This document shows positions 9,952 through 14,989 of a stretch of DNA of 14,989 bases, piece by piece; the first letter of the stretch is position 1; the number at the start of each line of letters is the position of its first letter. The position numbers and the translations under genes are program-made. The notes under the pieces are model-generated. The model ran no database searches. It saw nothing but the letters and a program-made list of their open reading frames with translations, and was not told where the DNA came from. The DNA is from Mucidula mucida. Its lineage: Eukaryota; Basidiomycota; Agaricomycetes; Agaricales; Physalacriaceae. The stretch covers positions 1 through 14,989 of the forward strand of contig JADNYV010000819.1 of NCBI GenBank assembly GCA_015501055.1, given 5' to 3'.

Positions 9952-10304
9952 TTGACTACCCCCCAATGTGCGGTTTGTACATCACGGTGCGCAACCAAAG
10001 TGTGCTCCGAGTGTTATTACCACTTACGGTGAGTGTCACAAGTTTGCTTTAAGTTCAAACCAGTGTATACCCGTATTAGAGCTGTGCCACTGTGCCTATA
10101 GGCTGCCGCGCTGACGCGACTGAGGTACCTGAGGTACCGAGAGAGGACATGATGGTAAGAGAACAAGAGACAGCCTCATCATGTGCTGACACCTTTGTCG
10201 GTCATTATCCAACAAGCTTACAATCCTGTCTCCGGCAGTCATTCCAGCTTGTTGGGGCGCGCCCCAAACCCGCTTTTTTCGTCAAACAGTGAATAAGAGA
10301 TTTT
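9952..10304. other. Non-coding stretch with a 16-bp perfect palindrome
   Basis: No gene is supported. TTGGGGCGCGCCCCAA (10252-10267) is a perfect 16-bp palindrome, 38 bp downstream, in minus-strand sense, of the stop of the helicase fragment. Six bases after its GC-rich core the minus strand reads CTGG, which fits the CTRR terminus of Helitrons, so this could be the Helitron 3' end hairpin. A short direct repeat, gaggtacct-gaggtacc, lies near 10120-10138. Confidence 0.4.
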
Positions 10305-10742
10305 TTATACTAAGCCTTGTAATACTTCTGGATACACAATATTATTAGTTCTAAGATTATCAGCTTCCTGATTCTTGGGGAAGAGAACTTTGATACGACC
10401 TGCTGATGTGCATCAACTCAATGCTACATACAACTGCCCTTGAGAGAACACCAGAGTCCGCAGATCCAACCCAATATGTTGAACTGATTGTCCTTGCAAC
10501 TTGTTGATTGTCATAGCAAATGCCAATCAAACTGGAAACTGGCAACACATGAAAGGAATAGGACATTCAACCTCCTTGGGAATGTTATTGATGCGTGGAA
10601 TGAGAACAATATTGCCGTTGTGCTTGCCACCCATAATCTGGCACTTGAGAACACAATGTCCCATATTCAAAAGATGCATGCGGGTTCCATTGCAGAGTCC
10701 ATCTGCTGGTGCCAAATTCACCAACAACATTAATGGAGCACC
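10305..10742 (-). pseudogene. Helitron (PIF1-like) helicase, C-terminal fragment
   Basis: Reading down from 10742, the minus strand begins GAPLMLLVNLAPADGLCNGTRM, the motif found near the C terminus of Helitron and PIF1-family helicases. It continues with [21 protein letters not shown] (helicase motif V-like region), [19 protein letters not shown] (motif VI region) and NNIVYPEVL, ending at TAA 10307-10305. Two in-frame TGA codons interrupt it, one before LAFAMTINK and one after VALS; both sit where the family has arginine, so both look like CGA to TGA changes. The fragment stops abruptly at the LTR edge at 10743. The rest of the Helitron protein (Rep and the N-terminal helicase motifs) should lie past the right edge of the window, beyond the inserted retrotransposon. 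Confidence 0.88.
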
Positions 10743-11273
10743 TGTTAGCGACTGACTATAGCCACAAGACTAAACCAGGTACCACAGCAAGAACTAAGGA
10801 AGAAAGTGTTTGCGTTTGTAGAACTAGGCTAGGCCAGGTGTATAAACGAGATCGGAACTAAAGTACAATGATACTACACTACTGCTTATATACTAGTAAG
10901 TCTGTGTTTGGGACTCCTTGTCCATACATGTTTCCGCTAGGGATAACTCCACGCCCTTGACCCAGTGTTGTATGCTACTAGTCCGTGAAACCATTAAATA
11001 CGAGTGGTGTCTGCATGTAAGTAATAATACTGAAACAACCATGTGTGCTATGAGTGTCGGTGGTGTGTATACAATAGGAAGTCCATGAGGTATCGGCATG
11101 TATGATGTCATCCCTGTGTTGGACGTGTGTCCGACATGAGTACGGCTTCGGTAATGAAAAGCGATATGATTGGTGACGAAACAGATGATGAAACAGTCCG
11201 TTGGTTGATAAGACAAGGCCCCCGATAAGATATGATAAGATATGAAAATGTGAAAATATGGCAATTCATAACA
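10743..11273 (-). repeat. 3' LTR of the chromovirus
   Basis: The boundaries are inferred. On the minus strand the right end lies just after the polypurine tract and begins TGTTATGAATTG; the left end finishes CTAACA exactly where homology to the helicase resumes. The ends form the inverted repeat TGTTA...TAACA, normal for LTRs. Length is 531 bp, or 534 bp if the start is taken at TGATG. No second LTR copy is in the window for comparison. A minus-strand open frame within it (11264-10893) has no recognisable product and is taken as chance. The expected 5-bp target duplication on this side is GCACC (10738-10742, plus strand). Confidence 0.78.
10885..10892 (-). promoter_or_regulatory. Putative TATA box in LTR
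   Basis: The minus strand reads TATATAAG about 380 nt into the LTR, a fitting place for a Pol II core promoter at the U3-R border. It is called on motif and position only. Confidence 0.4.
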
Positions 11274-11276
11274 TCA

Positions 11277-11288
11277 CCCCCTCCTTAA
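11277..11288 (-). other. Polypurine tract of retrotransposon
   Basis: The minus strand reads AAGGAGGGGG just upstream of the LTR start and overlaps the TAA that ends the pol C-terminal frame. A G-rich purine run directly before an LTR is the usual plus-strand primer for Ty3/Gypsy elements. Confidence 0.75.
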
Positions 11289-11610
11289 GGCGCAAGTTCC
11301 ATTCTGCGCCAGAGTTGCTCCATGAGGGCTGCAGAGGGTAGTGTGACATTGAGGGGTTTGGTGTCAGGCGGTGGCATGGGTTGGAATAGATGTATGGAAA
11401 TTGCGACATGGGAACTTCAATGCGAGCAAGCGCGGGTGGCTTTGGCTTGTTCGGATATTGTTGGTGAAAATCACTGATAGCTTCGTCGGCATTTTTAAGA
11501 TTGCATGCCGGTTCCCATGTCTGTTTGTGTATGCCATAACCCTTCCAGTGAACCTTGTATTAAAAACCCCCGCGGTACTTCCGGGAATTCACCACTTTCT
11601 CAACCTCCCA
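11285..11610 (-). pseudogene. Chromodomain and C-terminal tail of pol, interrupted
   Basis: The frame of the integrase runs through EWEVEKVVNSRKYRGGF, stops at TAA, then continues in the same frame with YKVHWKGYG....TWEPACNL, the core of a chromodomain that reads histone marks and guides integration. The stop occupies a position that is usually Gln in this family, so CAA to TAA is likely. The frame then ends at TGA 11366-11364. A different minus frame covers the last 80 bases with NVTLPSAALMEQLWRRME and ends at 11287-11285 beside the polypurine tract, so a frameshift near 11375 is also present. Confidence 0.85.
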
Positions 11611-13053
11611 TTCCGGTTCGGCTCCTTCCAGCACAGGTGGTGGACGCGTGTCTCGGGGTTGCATCAGAAATTGCGGCTTGTGGTAAGGCGTCAACAGGGC
11701 CTCATTGAACACAGGATGAATGCTTTTCCATGTGTGAGGAATCTGGAGCTTGTAAGAGCTCGTCCCGACTTTCTTGATCACTTTGAACGGCCCAAATCGT
11801 TTGTCATCAAGCTTCTTCGTTGGTCGGTCCATGCTGAGATTCGTCCCTTCCAGCCATACTTTGTCGCCTTCCTTGTACTCTACTGCCTCTGTTTGCTTCC
11901 TGTCATAAAACCGTTTTATGTCCTCTTTTGCCATCTTTAATGCTGACCCCACTTCATCCCATATCTTCCTCATGCTGTCGGCAAACTCCTGCGCAGTCTC
12001 ATTTCTCAATGCCGTTTTCGGAGCGGTGCCTTTGTAGGGATGTCTGCCCATGTCTGCGAAGAACGGAGTGACTTTGGTCGCCGAGTGCACTCGATCGTTG
12101 TAAACAAATTCAGCAAAGGGTAGCCATTCGTGCCAGTTGTTCTGATGGTAGTTGACAAATAACCGTAAGAAATGTTCTATCTCTTGGTTCAGCCGTTCCG
12201 TCTGCCCATACGCCGTTGTAAAGTTTCCTTGTATGCCCAACAACCGGTACAACTCCTTCATGAAACGCGAGTGGTATTGTGAACCGCAATCATGTATCAT
12301 CTGCCGTGGCATCCTATGTATGGGGAAAATGCGATCACGGTAAATGCGGGCCATGCCTTCCGTTGTCAGAGTGGTATGTGTCGGTATAATGTGTAATTGC
12401 TTTGTGAAGTGGTCCACAAACGTGCTGATCGCGTTGTATCCTCCTGATTCCGGCAGTTCTCCGATCATGTCCGTCCCTACTACCTCCCATGGCTCGCTTG
12501 GCACATTAATAGGGTGAAGAGGTGCAGCCGGCTTCGTGCGATGTGACTTTGTAACCTGGCATTTTTGACACCCTTCCACATATTCTCGGACGTCTCGGCT
12601 AATTCCAGGCCACCAATAGGTGCGTGTGATCAGCTCGAGGGTCTTGTACCGTCCCGGATGCCCTGCAAGCTGTGCATCATGATGCATTCCAATAACTTTT
12701 CCCCGCAATTCCTTGTCCTTTGGTATATAAATACGATCTTTCCACATAGTAAGTCCATTTTCCTTCTCTTCCCATCCTTTTTCTTTGTTTTCTAATGCTT
12801 TTTGTACGTATCTGTCTTTGTTTCCTTTTCTTTGTTTGATTTTGTTAAGTAATTCGTCCTCCGGTGTAGCTACTGTATGTAAAGAAAATTGAATTTGTGA
12901 TATAAAAAACTCTGGTTTTAGCAAAACAATGTTTTCGTTATCTTTTTCCCCCTTCTCAAGGCCTGTCATCCTTGACAAGGCATCAGCTTTTCCCATCATC
13001 CTGCCTGGCTTATGAATCATCTGTATGTCATATTCGCCAACTCCGTAATCCAT
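11560..13053 (-). pseudogene. Chromoviral integrase (with RNase H tail and start of chromodomain)
   Basis: This is the longest uninterrupted piece of pol, 497 codons from 13053. The first 28 residues are the end of RNase H/connection (IHKPGRMMGKADALSR). The HHCC zinc-binding domain uses His124 or His125, His132, Cys162 and Cys165. The catalytic core shows Asp195 (VGTDMIG), Asp255 (IHDCGSQY) and Glu286 (GQTERLNQ). Only 30 residues separate the second Asp from the Glu instead of the usual 35, because the HPQTD segment before GQTER is missing. The normal Arg after Asp255 is Cys. A GPF/Y-like module (RFGPFKVIKKVG....YKLQIP, about 419-438) precedes the chromodomain. Catalytic activity is unlikely given the deletion. 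Confidence 0.92.
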
Positions 13054-14229
13054 CGCGCCTGCCTCCGATTCAACTTCTGTGGCTTCCAGAAGTACTGAAG
13101 GTTTTGATGATCAGTGAAAACCTTCACTGTCTCCTTAGCGCCTAGGAGGTATTGCCGCCAGTCGTCGATCAAGTCCATGATAGCCATCATCTCTTTGTCG
13201 TAGATCTCATAATTGCGCTCTACTTCGTTCAGGCGCGAGACCGAAAGGCTACTGGTCTCCATTTTCCGTCAACCAACTGGGAAAGAACCGCCCCGTTCGC
13301 ATAGTTCGAGGAGTCTGCCTCGACTCGAAACTTGCCATCGTCACGTGGTACGATCAGGACAGGTTCTTCCGTCATCCTCCGTTTCAACTCCTCGAACACC
13401 TCGTGCTGCTCCATGCCCCAAACCCACTCGCCCTTCCCAGTTAGCGATGTCAATGGCTTCGCTACTCCCGCAAATCTCCGAATGAAACGTCGGTAGAAGT
13501 TGCAGAAGCCCAGGAATGACTGCACTTCCTTCTTCTTTGTCGGCTCCTTCCATTCCTTCACTACGGCCACTTTTGCCGAATCCATCTTCACTTCTCCTCT
13601 AACAATAACTCCTAAGTAGTCTACAGTATGTGCCTCAAAACTACATTTCTCGGGTTTTAAATACAACTTATTTACTGGTAATGTTTCTAATACTCGTCAT
13701 ACGATATGCCTATGTTCTTCCAACGTGTTCGTAAAGATAAGTATGTCATCCAAGTAAACTATAACATGTCCTTCATTGATCAGCTCCTTCAGAATGTGAT
13801 TCATGAACGATTGGAATGTCGCTGGCGAGTTTGTAAGTCCGAAGAACATGACTGAGGGCTCGAACAGGCCTCGGTTTGTTCTAAACACCGCTTTCCACTC
13901 ATCACCTTCTTTGATCCGGATGTTATTGTAACCCCATCGGACATCCATCTTTGTGAAAACACTTTGCTCCCTTCAGCTTGTCAATAAGTTCTTGGATCAA
14001 CGGTAAGGGATATCGGTTTTTGATCGTCATGTTGTTCAACTTCCATAATCCTGTACTGGCCGAAGGCTTCCATCCTTCTTTTTGACAAAGAAGAAGGGTG
14101 ATGCCATGGGTGAGATTGATGGCCGTATGCGTCCCGTGCGTATGTTTTCCTCCAAGAACTGTCTAATGCCTTCTGCTCGGATGGACTAAGGGGATAGACC
14201 TTGCAGTCAACCGGTTTGGAACCAGGCAT
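13017..14229 (-). pseudogene. Reverse transcriptase and RNase H, frameshifted
   Basis: The segment begins with [16 protein letters not shown] (14229 downward), the usual lead-in to chromoviral RT. Frames then shift near 14160, 14050 and 13965. The core RT frame from 13948 reads DVRWGYNN....FGLTNSPATF and the catalytic YLDD (13756-13745). A TGA follows at the end of HRHIV, and the same frame continues through RVLETL, YLKPEKCSFE, SFLGFCNFYRRFI and the RNase H motif FRVEADSSNYANGAVLSQ. A -1 shift near 13250 moves to the frame with LNEVERNYEIYDKEM and VFTDHQNLQYF. A further shift near 13035-13042 leads into the integrase frame. Catalytic residues of both domains are mostly present but cannot be made as one polypeptide. 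Confidence 0.9.
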
Positions 14230-14491
14230 GAGTTCTATCGCGTGATCCAGGGTCTTTGCTCCGGTAGCTTGTCAAAGTCCGCCTTGCTAAATACATCGGA
14301 GAATTCTCAATGTAAGGTGTAGCAGCGGATGAAGGCTGTTGTGATCTCAGCTTTTCACCGCTTTTGCAATAGTTGTCCCAGTCCATCCAAAACAACTGCT
14401 CTCCCTCCTCCAGCTTCTCTTCTACATCTTCTCCTTCATCTTCTGGCGAGTCATACTGGGTAGTAGCCGCAACAGTCTGGGCATTGGTCAA
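14207..14491 (-). pseudogene. Protease-RT linker of pol, frameshifted
   Basis: A 94-codon frame rich in Glu and Asp (SPEDEGEDVEEKLEEGEQLF) matches the acidic linker between protease and RT in these elements. It ends in the wrong frame: the sequence around 14310-14230 gives FSDVFSKADFDKLPEQRPW in a neighbouring minus frame, the expected link into the RT. So at least two small indels lie here. Confidence 0.75.
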
Positions 14492-14989
14492 AAGTCAATG
14501 TGGATTCTGTCCAGTTGATTGTGGGGTTGTGATATCTTAGCCAATCTAGCACCAAAAAGATATTTGTTTTGCCAAGATTGGTGACGGCCAACTCAATCTT
14601 TTCAGCGTGATCACCGATCTTCATTTGGACCTCCACAAAACCTTTGATTGCTCCTCCCTTGTTTAGGGTTCCATCCACATTGTAGACAGGAAGCTTGACC
14701 GGTAACTCTTTGATCAAGAGTCCATTCTTCTCAACGAATTCTTTATTGACGCAAGAACCCGTTGCTCCACTGTCAAGAAGGACACTCGTTTGTCATTCAG
14801 AGCCTGTGTGCACGCTCTCTATGGTTACTCGGAGTTTTATGTCCTGCCCCTTTGTTCCCTGGATGTACTTCCTCAACTTTTTCAACTCTGTCACAACTTC
14901 CACTGCAGCTTCCTTTGTCAACGCTCTGATCGCCATCACCTTTCTCTTCCGTTGCTCTCTCTCTCTCCGCTCCGGCATCCATGCTCTCA
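14451..14989 (-). pseudogene. Retroviral-type aspartic protease and gag-pol junction, with in-frame stop
   Basis: From the right window edge the minus strand reads a basic linker (KLRKYIQGTKGQDIKLRVTI), then VHTGSE and a TGA near 14794, and continues in the same frame with SVLLDSGATGSCVNKEF, the DSG catalytic triad of a retropepsin (about 14785-14735). The second half holds IELAVTNLGKTNIFLVLDWLRYHNP and FDQCPDCC, the conserved flap and C-terminal part seen in fungal Ty3/Gypsy proteases. The TGA sits where a Trp is common, so TGG to TGA is plausible. Gag proper and any zinc knuckle lie outside the window. Confidence 0.88.

Larger units (their letters stand above)
10743..14989 (-). mobile_element. 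Degenerate Ty3/Gypsy chromovirus retrotransposon, 5' part outside window
   Basis: In minus-strand order the element shows gag-pol linker, aspartic protease, reverse transcriptase, RNase H, integrase with zinc finger, chromodomain, polypurine tract and 3' LTR. Domain order (RT and RH before IN) and the terminal chromodomain place it in the chromovirus branch of Ty3/Gypsy, common in basidiomycetes. At least eight frameshifts or premature stops break the polyprotein, so it cannot encode a full set of proteins itself. The 5' LTR, primer binding site and gag are not in the window. Its LTR lies directly against a helicase fragment, which indicates insertion into an older Helitron. Confidence 0.95.

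Noticed and set aside
10488..10755. Plus-strand open frames over the helicase fragment
   Set aside because: The minus strand carries clear helicase motifs; these are shadows.
10893..11264. 123-codon minus-strand open frame
   Set aside because: It lies wholly inside the LTR and has no recognisable domain.
11371..11940. 189-codon plus-strand open frame
   Set aside because: It is the antisense shadow of the integrase and chromodomain.
1..14989. tRNA, rRNA or other structured RNA genes
   Set aside because: No cloverleaf, box A/B pair or rRNA-like segment was noticed on reading both strands; a tRNAscan or Rfam search was not possible here.

Overview
The window looks like nuclear DNA of a filamentous basidiomycete, probably an Agaricomycete. 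The signs are two multi-exon NLR-like (STAND/NACHT) genes with canonical fungal introns of 45-57 nt, a fungal-type STAND N-terminal domain, a Ty3/Gypsy chromovirus and a Helitron helicase remnant. Species cannot be named from the sequence. All features recognised with confidence lie on the minus strand.

Layout. 1-558 holds no gene I can support. 559-1473 is a 305-bp unit repeated three times head to tail. 1129-3761 is an apparently intact seven-exon gene (minus strand) for a 768-residue STAND NTPase, with Walker A, Walker B and a TSRP sensor motif. Its last exon lies inside the first repeat unit. 3762-7169 has no recognisable gene, only low-confidence candidates. 7170-9539 is a decayed paralogue with the same exon architecture. 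It has lost its ATG, has Met for Lys in the P-loop, carries a 4-bp duplication that shifts the frame before Walker B, and has lost one exon-intron boundary. 9818-9951 is a cluster of palindromes. 10305-10742 is the C-terminal end of a Helitron/PIF1-like helicase with two premature stops. 10743-14989 is a degenerate chromovirus running right to left: protease, RT, RNase H, integrase, chromodomain, polypurine tract, 3' LTR. Its LTR abuts the helicase fragment, so it appears to have inserted into the Helitron. Its 5' half lies beyond the window.

Interpretation. This is an accessory, transposon-rich region with a small dispersed NLR-like cluster. One NLR copy looks functional and is expanding a terminal-exon repeat. 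The other is a pseudogene, yet its single-copy last exon shows what the 305-bp repeat came from. Function of these proteins in non-self recognition or immunity is an inference from the family. Gene models were built by hand from splice signals and from agreement between the paralogues.
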